DNA from: Variovorax atrisoli 110B
Lineage (GTDB): Bacteria; Pseudomonadota; Gammaproteobacteria; Burkholderiales; Burkholderiaceae_C
NCBI RefSeq assembly: GCF_000382045.1
Contig: NZ_KB907450.1
Coordinates: 1,068,204-1,132,203, forward strand
Direction of reading: 5' to 3'
DNA: 64,000 bases
A program made the position numbers and the translations under genes. The notes under the pieces are model-generated. The model did not search any database. It worked only from the letters and a program-made list of their open reading frames with translations, and was not told the origin of the DNA. Positions 33,193 to 45,020 of this stretch are shown piece by piece. The stretch's first letter is position 1. Each line of letters starts with the position of its first letter.

Positions 33193-33747
33193 ATGGAACG
33201 CGGATCACGAGAGCGCCATGCGCGCGACGCCAAGATGCCATCGATGGTGGCGGCCCTGGCGCTGGCCGCGTCCGTGTTCGCAACGCCCATCGCGTTCGCG
33301 GAACTGGGCGGCGCTCCCACGCTGGCGCCGAGCCAGCGCATCGACGCCGTGTCGCACAAGGCGGCCGCTTCCGAGGCGACCGGTGCTGCGGCCAGGACGG
33401 AATCCGCCGCGGGCTGGAGCACACGGGAAACCACGTCCGACGATGGCATGGTCCAGCGCGAGTACCTGACGGCCGACGGCACGGTGTTCGCCGTCGCATG
33501 GCGCGGGCCGCGCCGGCCGGAACTCTCGGTGCTGTTGGGCACGCGCTACGCCAGGCAGATGGCCGACAACGCCCGCGCGCAGCGCCAACTGGGCAGGGGC
33601 TCTCACGCCACGACCTCGCAGGCGGACCAGACCTTCGCGGTCCACGCCTCGTCGCACCAGCGGTTGTCGACCGGCGTCGCCTGGCTGCCACGGATGCTGC
33701 CCGCGGGTGTCGATCCCGACTCGCTGGCCATCGCGCAAGGCTCCTGA
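33193..33747 (+). CDS. DUF2844 family exported protein
   Basis: A 184-aa protein with a signal peptide in residues ~18-36 (VAALALAASVFATPIAFA). The mature region includes ELGGAPTL, STRETTSDDGMVQREYLTADGTVFAVAWRGPRRPEL and LLGTRYA, matching the DUF2844 pattern. Function is unknown. It is followed 31 bp later by a DUF3443 lipoprotein, a pairing often seen in Betaproteobacteria, so the two probably act together in the envelope. An AAGGA site seven bases before the ATG at 33193 supports this start over the internal ATG at 33235. Confidence 0.8.
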   Translation: MERGSRERHARDAKMPSMVAALALAASVFATPIAFAELGGAPTLAPSQRIDAVSHKAAASEATGAAARTESAAGWSTRETTSDDGMVQREYLTADGTVFAVAWRGPRRPELSVLLGTRYARQMADNARAQRQLGRGSHATTSQADQTFAVHASSHQRLSTGVAWLPRMLPAGVDPDSLAIAQGS

Positions 33748-33778
33748 TCGTTTCAACTCATCTTCGCCCTTCGTGCCC

Positions 33779-35152
33779 ATGGACTCACGACAAGCAGGCA
33801 GCCCGCGCACAGCCGGTGCCATGAACCTCCTTCGCGCCGTGGCTTGTGCCGCGAGCCTGCTGGGCCTCGCCGCCTGCGGTGGGGGTGGCGGCGGAGGTGG
33901 CGGCGGCGCACTGCCGATCGGGCTCTTGCCCACTTCGGCCCCGGCCGCTGGCGGCACCACGCCGGCGGCAGCCACGGCCCCTGCTCCGACGCCCGGCACG
34001 GCCCCTTCCGCCGCGGCGTCGAGTTCGCAGAATTCGATGCCGCTCACCGTGTCCAACGGCACCGATTCGAGCGGCGTCAACCTGCCGCAGGTGAGCATCA
34101 AGCTCTGCGCCCCGGGAACCGGCACCTGCCAGACCATCGACAACGTGCTTGTCGACACCGGCTCCACCGGCATCCGCATTGCCGCCGATGCGCTGAACTC
34201 GGCGATGAAGTCGGCCCTGCCCCAGGAAGCCGTGAACGGAGCGCCACTGAACGCCTGCGCCCAGTTCCTCGATGGCTACACATGGGGAACGATGCGTGTC
34301 GCCGACGTCACGCTCGGGCCGAAGTCCGCCAGCGCGCAGCCGCTGCAGGTCGTGGGAGACCCGAGCTCCGGCACCGTGCCCGCCGCATGCTCGGACAACA
34401 ACACGCTGCAGCCCGAGAACACGCCCGACAAACTCGGCACGAACGGCATCATCGGCGTCGCCGCAGCGCTTCAAGACTGCGGCCCGGCATGCGCACAGAG
34501 GGTCATCCCCGCCACCTACTACACCTGCGCCGCCGGCGCATCGTGCCAGGGCACGACGGTCCCACTCGCGATGCAGGCCCAGAACGTGGTCGCCAGTTTC
34601 GCGCAGGACAACAACGGCGTCGTGCTCGGCCTGCCGGCGATCTCGTCGGCCGGACAGGGCGTGACCGTCGGCACGCTCTACTTCGGCGTGGCGACGCAAG
34701 GCAACAACGCCATGACCGGCGCCACGGTGCTGAAGACCGACTCGCGCACGCTCAGCGTTTCGGTCAGCTACAAGAACGCCAGCTTTCCCGACAGCTTCCT
34801 GGACAGCGGATCGAACTTCTTCTTCCTCAACGATTTCACGATCGCCCAGTGCGAGAGCAGCGGCTCGTTCAAGGGCTTCTACTGCCCTCCAAGCACACTG
34901 GCGCTCAACGCCAGCTTCACCACGGCGACAGGCCCGGCCCTGAGCCAGAGCTTCGCGATCGCGAGCGCGCAGTCGCTCTTCACCAGCAACCCGGGCGTCG
35001 TGGCGGTCGACAACATCGCCGCCGCAAGCTCCGGAACGAGCGCGATCGACTTCGGCCTTCCCTTCTTTTACGGCAGGCTGGTGGCCGTCCTCAACGAGGG
35101 GCAATCGGCGCTCGGCCAGCAGGGGCCGTTCACCGCGCTGGCAACGCCCTGA
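33779..35152 (+). CDS. DUF3443 family lipoprotein
   Basis: A ~457-aa lipoprotein. A signal ending in the lipobox LGLAA-C is followed by a run of Gly and a Pro/Ala/Thr-rich tether. The main domain has VDTGSTGIRI, NGIIGVAAALQDCG, NNGVVLGLPAIS and FLDSGSNFFFL. The paired D-T/S-G-S motifs resemble an aspartic-protease-like fold, and this is the DUF3443 hallmark. Several Cys pairs suggest disulfides. The ATG at 33821 would give a neater 19-residue lipoprotein signal and may be the true start. Activity has not been assigned to the family as far as I know. Confidence 0.8.
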   Translation: MDSRQAGSPRTAGAMNLLRAVACAASLLGLAACGGGGGGGGGGALPIGLLPTSAPAAGGTTPAAATAPAPTPGTAPSAAASSSQNSMPLTVSNGTDSSGVNLPQVSIKLCAPGTGTCQTIDNVLVDTGSTGIRIAADALNSAMKSALPQEAVNGAPLNACAQFLDGYTWGTMRVADVTLGPKSASAQPLQVVGDPSSGTVPAACSDNNTLQPENTPDKLGTNGIIGVAAALQDCGPACAQRVIPATYYTCAAGASCQGTTVPLAMQAQNVVASFAQDNNGVVLGLPAISSAGQGVTVGTLYFGVATQGNNAMTGATVLKTDSRTLSVSVSYKNASFPDSFLDSGSNFFFLNDFTIAQCESSGSFKGFYCPPSTLALNASFTTATGPALSQSFAIASAQSLFTSNPGVVAVDNIAAASSGTSAIDFGLPFFYGRLVAVLNEGQSALGQQGPFTALATP

Positions 35153-35165
35153 AGAAAATCCCGGC

Positions 35166-36338
35166 CTAGATCACGTTCTTCTCGAGCAGCGGCCTGTTCT
35201 CGAGGATCCGCGCGAAGGACACCGGGGACAGATCGAGGCTGCAGTACTCGCCGAAGCGGATCAGCTCCGCGATGCCGCGCCCCGCCGCCGGGCACTGCTG
35301 CAGCCCGTGGCCGGAGAAGCCGTTGGCGAAGTAGAGGTTGTCGCAGTCGGGGTGCAGGCCGAGGATGGCGTTGTGGTCGAACAGGTTCATCTCGTAGTAG
35401 CCGGCCCAGGCGCCTGTCATGCGGATGGCCTCGAAGGCAGGTACGCGCTCGGCCAGCGCGGGCCAGATGAAACCGTCGAAGGCTTCGTATTCGACTTCGA
35501 GCGGCGCGTCATCATGGTCCCGGTCTTCGGGAGGCGCGAAGCCGCAGATGAACTGGCGGCCCTCGGGCCGCAGCCAGATGCCGGATGTGTCGATCACCAG
35601 CGGACATCCGGGCAGTGCCTGCGGACATGAGAAGCTGAACACGCTGCGGCGGCGGCCGCGCACCGGCAGGTCGATGCCGGCCCATTGCGCGACCTTGGCG
35701 GCCCAGGCGCCCGCGGCGTTGACGACGACGTCGGCGTCCAGCGTCTCGCCGTCGTCGAGCTGCACGCCGGTCAGGCTGCGCCCGTCGCGGCGCAGCCCCG
35801 TCGCCTGCGCCTGCACGTAGCGCACGCCCTGCGAGACCGCCTTCCTGCGGAAGGCCTGCAGCAGGCTGTAGCCGTCGTACCAGCCCTCGCCCGACAGGCC
35901 GAGCGAGGCGAGCGCGATGCCTTCGGTCGATATCCAGGGAAAGCGCGCCTTCAGCTCATCGGGCGTGAGCAGGGCCACGTGCACCGCGTGCGCCTTCTGC
36001 ATCGCATGGTTCTCGCGCAGCACGTCGGCACCGGCCTGCGAGGCCAGGTAGAGGTAGCCGGGTTCGACGAGGCCGATCTCGGGCACCTCGTCGCCCACGC
36101 GCAGGGTCTGGCCGAGATGGCGCAGGAAGTCGATGCCGTAGAGCGACATCCGGATGTTGATGGCGGTGGAGAACTGCTGTCGGATCGAGCTCGCCGACAG
36201 CGCCGACGATGCCTGCCCGTACGAGAAGTCGCGCTCGACCACCACGACCTCGAAGCGCTCCCCGTCGGAGTCGCGGGTCAGGAAGTAGGCGATGGCCGAG
36301 CCGATGGCCCCGCCTCCGACGATCACCACACGGCGCAT
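35166..36338 (-). CDS. FAD-dependent amino-acid oxidase-like protein (DAO family)
   Basis: A 390-aa D-amino-acid oxidase/sarcosine-oxidase fold protein. VVIVGGGAIGSAIAY at residues 4-18 binds FAD. SSALSASSIRQQFS, VVVNAAGAWA and the C-terminal NLYFANGFSGHGLQQCPAAGRGIAEL complete the pattern. It probably oxidises a secondary or D-amino acid and feeds electrons to oxygen or a carrier. ATG at 36336-36338 gives the dinucleotide motif right at the N-terminus. It is divergent from a LysR regulator (57-bp gap), which likely controls it in response to the substrate. Confidence 0.85.
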   Translation of the reverse strand: MRRVVIVGGGAIGSAIAYFLTRDSDGERFEVVVVERDFSYGQASSALSASSIRQQFSTAINIRMSLYGIDFLRHLGQTLRVGDEVPEIGLVEPGYLYLASQAGADVLRENHAMQKAHAVHVALLTPDELKARFPWISTEGIALASLGLSGEGWYDGYSLLQAFRRKAVSQGVRYVQAQATGLRRDGRSLTGVQLDDGETLDADVVVNAAGAWAAKVAQWAGIDLPVRGRRRSVFSFSCPQALPGCPLVIDTSGIWLRPEGRQFICGFAPPEDRDHDDAPLEVEYEAFDGFIWPALAERVPAFEAIRMTGAWAGYYEMNLFDHNAILGLHPDCDNLYFANGFSGHGLQQCPAAGRGIAELIRFGEYCSLDLSPVSFARILENRPLLEKNVI

Positions 36339-36395
36339 GACTTGCCTTTCCTTGTCATCTTTGTTGCTCGACCGCACGCACGCAGAATAGCGCCG

Positions 36396-37303
36396 ATGAG
36401 AAAAGACATCCCCAACCTCGGCGCGCTGCAGGCCTTCGAGGCGTCGGCACGGCTGGGCAGCTTCACGCGCGCGGCGAGCGAACTGGCGCTCACGCAGAGC
36501 GCAGTCGGCCGGCAGGTGGCCATGCTGGAGCAGCGCCTGGGCGTGCCGCTGTTCTCGCGCGTGCGGCGCCGCCTCACGCTCACCGACACGGGCCGGGAGT
36601 ACGCGGCGCGCATCCGCCGCCACCTCGACCAGATCCGCCGCGACACGCTGGAGATCAGCGCCGGCCACGAGATGGGCTTCGTGCTGGAACTGGCCGTGGT
36701 GCCCACCTTCGCCACGCAGTGGCTCATACCGCGGCTGCCGGAGTTCAGCCGGCTGCATCCGAACATCACGGTGAACCTGTCGGCACGCTCGCAGCCTTTT
36801 TCCTTCCAGGAGAACGCCTACGACGCGGCCATCTACTTCGGCGACCAGTTCTGGCCGAACACGCGCGGCGGGCTGATCTTTTCCGAAGGCGAGATGGTGC
36901 CCATCTGCAGCCCCGCTTTCCGCGATGCGCATGGGCCGTGGGATGAAGCCGGTCTCGAGCGCTGCCGCCACGTGCACCTGAGCACGCGCGCCCACGCATG
37001 GCGCGACTGGTATGCGCAGCAAGGCTGGGAGTACACGGTGCACGCCTCGCGCGGTCCGCGCTACGAGCTCTTCACCATGGTGGTGGCTGCCACCGCGGCC
37101 GGCATGGGCGTGGGCCTGGCGCCGCGCATCCTGATCGAGCATGAGTTGCGCACGGGCGAACTCGTGATCCCGGTCGACCGGCACCTGGACGTGCGCCAGG
37201 GCTACTACTTCGCGTACCCCGAGGGCCGGCCGGCCTCCGGGGCACTGGAAGACTTCAAGCGCTGGGTGCTCGGGCTGACGCCCGCCTCACCCGGCAAGAA
37301 AGC

Positions 37304-37307
<4 letters not shown>
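36396..37307 (+). CDS. LysR-family transcriptional regulator (GcvA-like)
   Basis: A 303-aa regulator. The N-terminal winged HTH (LGALQAFEASARLGSFTRAASELALTQSAVGRQV split over residues ~8-45) and a periplasmic-binding-like effector domain follow the GcvA/AmpR branch (QPFSFQENAYDAAIYFG; WRDWYAQQGW). It is divergent from the DAO-family oxidase and probably regulates it. Its stop codon overlaps the stop of the aldo/keto reductase on the other strand at the palindrome CTAG (37304-37307). Confidence 0.92.
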
Positions 37308-38332
<1,025 letters not shown>

Positions 38333-38376
38333 AGTGCTGCTCCTTGGTGCTTGAGGAATTCGGGATGAAGAAGGTA

Positions 38377-38398
38377 CGGCAGACCGGTCAGTCTGCCG
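38377..38398. promoter_or_regulatory. TetR-type operator palindrome upstream of the aldo/keto reductase
   Basis: CGGCAGAC (38377-38384) and GTCTGCCG (38391-38398) are perfect inverted arms around CGGTCA, giving an AGACCGGTCAGTCT core, a form often bound by TetR-family repressors. It lies in the 269-bp gap 38333-38601 just before the reductase. No TetR gene adjoins it; the nearest one in the window, at 59602, is 21 kb away and next to its own palindrome. Confidence 0.5.
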
Positions 38399-38601
38399 CG
38401 CGGCCATTGTTTGATGGCGCGCTCAACCTTGCGCGCGGACGGGGTTTGCGCAACGGGCCACAAATGGTTGACGAAGTCATCACCCAGTTCACTTTTAAGC
38501 CTTTAGCATGCGCCGCGAGGCCGTGGCCCCGCGCTCATCCGTTGCGCGAGACACGGCTTCTGCAGAGCAGATAAACAACGAATCTTCAGGGAGGAAAACC
38601 C

Positions 38602-39267
38602 ATGCTTGTCGAAATCGACAAACACGGAATGATCAGTCACGCGCGTGTGCGGCATGCGCGCAGTCCGCAGATCGAACGAGGGAAACGCACCGCCGCCATC
38701 ACCGGCATCGTCGTGCACCAGACCGATGCCGAAACGCTGGAGTCATCGCTGAACAGCTACAGGAACCCCAAGGCCAATGGAGCGCACTTTCTCATCGACA
38801 AGGATGGGACGATCTATCAGACGGCGGCGATTTATCAGAGGACGAATCATGTGGGGCCGTTGAAGGCGAGGTGTCTGATAACAGGCAAATGCACCCCGCG
38901 GGACTTTCCGGCAAAGGCTGGAGCCACGGCGATTCATCGCATTGAAATGCGCAAGGCGCCGCATGAGCGCTATCCAGGCAACATGGAAGCCATCGGAATC
39001 GAGATGGTTGGCAGGGCAAGACTGCCCGCTGGATTCCGGCCCATCCCGGAAGAACGACATTGGTCCCTTGACAAACTGCGAGGCGAGTACGGCATATTCG
39101 ACACGCCGACCGCCGCGCAAAATCAAGCGCTCTCATGGCTGGTAAGCGTACTTGAGGACTCGATGCAAATGCCTCACACCGAGGTATTCCGCCATCCCTT
39201 GGTCAGCAGCAAGAACAAGACCGAAGCCCAGGGCGCAAACTGGAATCTGCCCGTACCAAAGCCATGA
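38602..39267 (+). CDS. N-acetylmuramoyl-L-alanine amidase-like protein (copy 2)
   Basis: A 221-aa Amidase_2-fold protein with the same probable zinc ligands as copy 1 (His39, His62, His198) and about 79% identity to it without gaps. Differences cluster at residues ~90-110 and ~178-192, which may be exposed contact regions. There is no signal peptide. GGGAGG precedes the ATG at 38602. Its stop overlaps the start of the secreted partner as ATGA, exactly as in copy 1, so the whole two-gene unit was duplicated 28 kb away in the opposite orientation. It is a candidate interbacterial effector or a regulated autolysin. Confidence 0.85.
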   Translation: MLVEIDKHGMISHARVRHARSPQIERGKRTAAITGIVVHQTDAETLESSLNSYRNPKANGAHFLIDKDGTIYQTAAIYQRTNHVGPLKARCLITGKCTPRDFPAKAGATAIHRIEMRKAPHERYPGNMEAIGIEMVGRARLPAGFRPIPEERHWSLDKLRGEYGIFDTPTAAQNQALSWLVSVLEDSMQMPHTEVFRHPLVSSKNKTEAQGANWNLPVPKP

Positions 39268-39815
39268 ACAAGTTCAACTCCCTCATCGTCACGACCTTGA
39301 TCGTGGCGACAGGAATAGCTGTAGCAGAGGCGGCCGACCGGCGATATCCCCTCGCTTACGTGCAAAAGATCGAGATCACGGAGCCGTCGCGCCGAACGGC
39401 CTGGGAAGACAAGGATTTCCTGGATTGCGACGATGTCGTGCTAACGGAAGAGGACGTCCGCTACGCCCTGCTTCATATGCGCAGGGTTTCATGGAGTGCC
39501 TATGCCCCTGAAAACACCGACACCACTGGATGCAAGGGCAGTGTGCTGGTGACGTTCAAGAATGGAAAGATTCTGGCCATGGGCATTGAGCCCACCGGGC
39601 GAATCACCACCGCAGAGTACGACACCGGAATGAAAGTCACGGCAAGTCCTGCGGGCTTCTACGAATGCGACCCTTGCAGGGAGCGCAAGATGAAGCTTCT
39701 GAAAGACGCGCTATATCGAGCCGATGAGCGAAGGCTCAAGAAGTTGGAGGCGGAAGGAAAAATTCCGCCGGGTGAAGCAGAACGTCGCCTGAAGACATTG
39801 AGGGCGAGCCGCTGA
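39264..39815 (+). CDS. Secreted four-cysteine protein, partner of amidase (copy 2)
   Basis: A 183-aa homologue of the protein at 8867-9430. The signal peptide (residues 1-~24, ending AEA) differs from copy 1. The mature part keeps the four Cys (LDCDD, TTGC, YECDPC), the ILAMGIEPTGRI core, DDVVLTEEDV and the helical RADERRLK tail. No family is recognised. Export, coupling to an unexported amidase, and co-duplication suggest a periplasmic protector (immunity protein) or a chaperone/adaptor. Confidence 0.75.
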   Translation: MNKFNSLIVTTLIVATGIAVAEAADRRYPLAYVQKIEITEPSRRTAWEDKDFLDCDDVVLTEEDVRYALLHMRRVSWSAYAPENTDTTGCKGSVLVTFKNGKILAMGIEPTGRITTAEYDTGMKVTASPAGFYECDPCRERKMKLLKDALYRADERRLKKLEAEGKIPPGEAERRLKTLRASR

Positions 39816-39831
39816 CCCTTGTTCTCCACCC

Positions 39832-39855
39832 AACCCGCTTCGGCGGGTTTTCTTT
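39832..39855 (+). terminator. Rho-independent terminator after amidase module copy 2
   Basis: AACCCGC (39832-39838), loop TTCG, GCGGGTT (39843-39849), then TTCTTT. The stable UUCG-type tetraloop and T-rich tail make this a convincing intrinsic terminator 17 bp past the stop codon. Confidence 0.88.
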
Positions 39856-39903
39856 CGCCCCACACTCCCAATCAACCGCCCGTCGGCTGGATACCATCGC
39901 CCG

Positions 39904-40356
39904 ATGCGAATCTCCCTCGAAAGCCCCGCCCAACCCGACGTCATCCAGCTCATCGACGACCTCGACGCCTACCAGAAGCCGCTCTACCCGCCCGAGTGCC
40001 ACTACGGCATCGACATCGCGGCGCTGTCGGCGCCGAACGTGCTGTTCGCCGTCGCCCGCGATGGCGAGGGCACGGCCATCGGCTGCGGTGCCATCGTCAT
40101 GGAGCCGGAGTTCGGCGAGCTAAAGCGCATGTATGTGCGCCCCGAGAACCGGGGGCAAGGTGTCGCGGCGAAAGTGCTGGGCTTCCTTGAAGGCGAAGCG
40201 ATGGCGCGTGGCTGCGCGATGTTCAGGCTGGAAACGGGCGTGAGCCAGCCGGAGGCACTGTCGTTCTATGCGCGCGCGGGCTATGTGCGGCGCGGACCGT
40301 TCGGGAGCTACCCGGATGACCCGCTGAGCGTGTTCATGCAGAAGACGGCAGCGTGA
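39904..40356 (+). CDS. GNAT-family N-acetyltransferase
   Basis: A 150-aa GNAT protein. The acetyl-CoA loop is MYVRPENRGQGVAAKVL (R-x-x-G-x-G/A type), followed by MFRLETGVSQPEALSFYARAGY. This spacing matches small PhnO/YiaC-like acetyltransferases. Substrate unknown. The next GNAT gene starts inside its last codons (GTGA overlap at 40353), so they are co-expressed. The ATG at 39904 is the only sensible start. Confidence 0.88.
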   Translation: MRISLESPAQPDVIQLIDDLDAYQKPLYPPECHYGIDIAALSAPNVLFAVARDGEGTAIGCGAIVMEPEFGELKRMYVRPENRGQGVAAKVLGFLEGEAMARGCAMFRLETGVSQPEALSFYARAGYVRRGPFGSYPDDPLSVFMQKTAA

Positions 40357-40805
40357 ACATCGTCTTTCGCAAGGCAGTGCCAGCAGATACGGCGGGCTGC
40401 ATCGAGTTGCGAGGCAAGACCAGGGAAAACGCCTTCACGGTCGATCAGCTCGCAGCCCTCGGGATCACGTTCGCGAGTTGGGGCGCGGGCATCGCTGACG
40501 GCTCGCTGCCGGGTTACGTCTGCACTGTGGACGGCGAACTCGCCGGCTATTGCTTCGGCGACCGCGACACAGGCGAAATCGTGGTGCTGGCGCTCTTGCC
40601 AGCCTTCGAGGGGATGGGCCTTGGCAAGCGTCTGCTGGACCTGATGGTCGACGAGTTCAGGGCATCGGGGTTCAACAGACTCTTTCTGGGCTGTTCGTCC
40701 GACCCCGAGGTCCGGTCGTACGGGTTCTACCGGCATCTGGGCTGGAAGCCCACGGGCGCTGTCGACGCTGCGGGCGACGAAGTCCTCGAATATTTCCCCT
40801 CATAG
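40353..40805 (+). CDS. GNAT-family N-acetyltransferase
   Basis: A 150-aa GNAT protein of a different branch from its upstream neighbour. The acetyl-CoA loop is LLPAFEGMGLGKRLLDLMV, and the C-terminus has SDPEVRSYGFYRHLGWKPTG. The start is GTG at 40353-40355, overlapping the TGA of the upstream gene as GTGA; translational coupling explains the weak start. Substrate unknown. The end of the 272-bp gap downstream (40806-41077) carries the promoter of the RpiR operon. Confidence 0.85.
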   Translation: MNIVFRKAVPADTAGCIELRGKTRENAFTVDQLAALGITFASWGAGIADGSLPGYVCTVDGELAGYCFGDRDTGEIVVLALLPAFEGMGLGKRLLDLMVDEFRASGFNRLFLGCSSDPEVRSYGFYRHLGWKPTGAVDAAGDEVLEYFPS

Positions 40806-41030
40806 CACGACCGCGCAAGGCGCTGGTCATCCGTCGCCCCGCGCGCCGACAGGCGCAATCCCGCTGCATCAGGGGAAACACCTAGAAGCTCTTCCGCGAA
40901 GCGCCTGCGCAAGCCTTCCGCGAATGAAACAGCGCGCGCGCAGCCTCCCCAAAGCCCTTTTTTCGCTGGCCCGCTCCTTGCAACCACGATCAAAAATGAC
41001 AGAAAATTTTCTTCTCTGACTTATATTTGT

Positions 41031-41040
41031 AAACCGGTTT
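41031..41040. promoter_or_regulatory. AAACCGGTTT palindrome upstream of the RpiR operon
   Basis: A perfect 10-bp palindrome AAACCGGTTT, extended to TGTAAACCGGTTTTCA (41028-41043), lies 37 bp before the RpiR start within an AT-rich promoter-like stretch (ACTTATATTTG just upstream). The form recalls LacI-family operators with a central CpG; whether RpiR itself binds here is unknown. Confidence 0.45.
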
Positions 41041-41077
41041 TCAAAAAACGCACACTTTCGGGCGCATCGCACCCTCC

Positions 41078-42067
41078 ATGAGCACCACTTTCGACTCCCC
41101 AGGCACCACCGTGGCTCAGCGCATCGCGCAGGCTTTGCCACGGCTGTCTCGCTCGCACCGGCAGGTGGCCGACTACGTACTGGAGCATCCGCTGCAGGTC
41201 GCCACGCTGCCCATCGATGAGCTGGCAGCGGTGGTGGGCGTCTCGGTGGCCACAGCCAACCGCTTTGCGCGGGCGCTGGATTTCGATGGCTACGCCGCCT
41301 TCCGGGCCGAGCTCGTGCGCGGCTTCGAGCCGCTGGTGGCGCCGGTCGAGCGTCTGCGCGGCAATCTGGAGCGGCCGACCACGGTGGCCGAGGTGTTCGC
41401 CACCGCGCTCGACGAGAGCCGCCGCAACATCGACGCGACCCGCCAGACGCTGGACTACGCCGCATGCGAAGCCGCGGTGGAGCGCATCGGCAAGGCGCGC
41501 TCGGTGTACATCGGCGGCTTCGGCGCGAGCGCGTGGCTCGCGGGGCTGCTGCAGCACGGGCTGGACGGCAGCTGCAGCGACGTGCGCATGCTCTCCAGCG
41601 TGAGCGGCGTCACGCATGCGGCGCGCACGCTGATGCACGCAGGGCCGCAGGACGTGTTCATCGGCCTGACCTTTCCGCGCTACCTGACGGACACCATTTC
41701 GCTCGCGCAGATCGCGCGCAGCCAGGGCTGCGCCGTGATCGCCCTCACCGACCGCCCCAGCTCGCCGCTGGCGCCGCTGGCCGACGTGGCGCTCTTCTGC
41801 CAGACCGAGACCAGCTACCGCCCGAACTGCGAGACCAGCGTGCTCGCGCTGATCGAGGCGCTGACCAGCGCGGTGGCGCTGCGCGCGCCCGACCCGGTGC
41901 ACTCGGCCGGCCGCATCCTGCACGCGGTGCGACCGTGGCTGCATGGGGCCAACGGGCTGCCCCGCATCAACGGCCTCGACACGGGCGCCGCCGGGCAGGA
42001 CAAGACAACGACAGATGCCTCCGCCGCGACCGGCGCCGGCAAGAGAAAGAAGAAAGCTTCCCGATGA
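41078..42067 (+). CDS. RpiR/MurR-family transcriptional regulator
   Basis: A 329-aa regulator with an N-terminal HTH_6 domain (LSRSHRQVADYVLEHP; DELAAVVGVSVATANRFARALDFDGYAAFR at ~48-77) and a C-terminal SIS domain (~residues 125-270; VYIGGFGASAWLAGLL, VFIGLTFPRYLTDTISLAQIA). SIS domains bind phosphosugars, often amino sugars such as MurNAc-6-P. It leads the peptide-uptake operon and overlaps iaaA as ATGA. The Lys-rich tail (GKRKKKASR) is unusual. Its effector might be a cell-wall or sugar-peptide product; this is inference. Confidence 0.9.
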   Translation: MSTTFDSPGTTVAQRIAQALPRLSRSHRQVADYVLEHPLQVATLPIDELAAVVGVSVATANRFARALDFDGYAAFRAELVRGFEPLVAPVERLRGNLERPTTVAEVFATALDESRRNIDATRQTLDYAACEAAVERIGKARSVYIGGFGASAWLAGLLQHGLDGSCSDVRMLSSVSGVTHAARTLMHAGPQDVFIGLTFPRYLTDTISLAQIARSQGCAVIALTDRPSSPLAPLADVALFCQTETSYRPNCETSVLALIEALTSAVALRAPDPVHSAGRILHAVRPWLHGANGLPRINGLDTGAAGQDKTTTDASAATGAGKRKKKASR

Positions 42068-43029
42068 TCCAGACTCACGTGCCCGTGATCGCCATCCATG
42101 GCGGCGCCGGCACCATCAGCGCCGCGACGACGAGCGCGGAACAGGCGCAGGCCTATCACGATGCATTGAAGAGCATCGTGGCCGCTGCGCAGGCGATGCT
42201 GCTCAAGGGCGCATCCGCGCTGGACGCCACCTGCCTCGCGGTGGAGATGCTCGAGGAGTGCCCGCTCTTCAACGCCGGCCACGGTGCAGTGTTCACGCAC
42301 GACGAGACGCATGAGCTCGATGCCGCCGTGATGGATGGCGCCACGCTCGCCGCCGGCGCCATCGCGGGCGTGTGCCACATCCGCCGCCCGGTGCGGGCCG
42401 CGCGCGCCGTGCTCGAAGACGGCGCCCATGTACTGCTGGCCGGCGCGGGTGCCGAGGCCTTCGCTCGCGAACGCGGGCTGGAGATGGTCGAGCCCTCGTT
42501 CTTCTCCACCGAGGCACGTCGCCAGCAGCTCTACCGCGTGCGCGGCACGGGCCGCGTGGTGACGGACCATGAAGGCGCCTCGATGACCGCATCCTCGCCG
42601 CTCGACGAGGACAAGAAGTTCGGCACCGTCGGCGCGGTCGCGCTCGACATGCACGGCCATCTGGCCGCGGCCACCTCTACCGGGGGCATGACCAACAAGC
42701 GCGTGGGCCGCATCGGCGACTCGCCGCTCATCGGCGCCGGCACCTACGCCGACGACCGCACGGCCGCCGTGTCGTGTACCGGCAGCGGCGAGATGTTCAT
42801 CCGCGTCGCCGCGGCCTACGACGTCTGCGCGCGCATGGCCTACGGCGGCGCGACGCTCGAAGCCGCCACGCACGCCGTGGTGCAGCAGTCGCTGCCGGCC
42901 ATCGGCGGCTCCGGCGGGCTGATCGCCGTGGACCGCCACGGCAACCTGAGCCTGGCCTTCAACAGCGAAGGCATGTACCGCGGCCACGCGCGCGGCAACG
43001 AAGCGCCGAAGACTGCCATCTTCGCCTGA
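42064..43029 (+). CDS. iaaA: Isoaspartyl peptidase / L-asparaginase (Ntn hydrolase)
   Basis: A 321-aa plant-type asparaginase. [11 protein letters not shown] at 9-19 and NAGHGAVFT are typical. The autocleavage site is G187-T188 in [10 protein letters not shown], where Thr188 becomes the N-terminal nucleophile. [26 protein letters not shown] is the substrate-binding loop. It hydrolyses beta-aspartyl dipeptides and asparagine. In E. coli the same gene precedes gsiABCD, and the order is conserved here. The length equals that of E. coli IaaA. Confidence 0.95.
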   Translation: MIQTHVPVIAIHGGAGTISAATTSAEQAQAYHDALKSIVAAAQAMLLKGASALDATCLAVEMLEECPLFNAGHGAVFTHDETHELDAAVMDGATLAAGAIAGVCHIRRPVRAARAVLEDGAHVLLAGAGAEAFARERGLEMVEPSFFSTEARRQQLYRVRGTGRVVTDHEGASMTASSPLDEDKKFGTVGAVALDMHGHLAAATSTGGMTNKRVGRIGDSPLIGAGTYADDRTAAVSCTGSGEMFIRVAAAYDVCARMAYGGATLEAATHAVVQQSLPAIGGSGGLIAVDRHGNLSLAFNSEGMYRGHARGNEAPKTAIFA

Positions 43030-43058
43030 CGCAGCAGCCCCTTTTTTCTCGCATTCCC

Positions 43059-44936
<1,878 letters not shown>

Positions 44937-45020
44937 CCCGCGCCCCTTTTCTTTCCTCGTTCATTTTTCTCAACCCGCAGGCCCTCCTGCTTTTTTCCTC
45001 GAACCGACTGGAGTTCTTCC

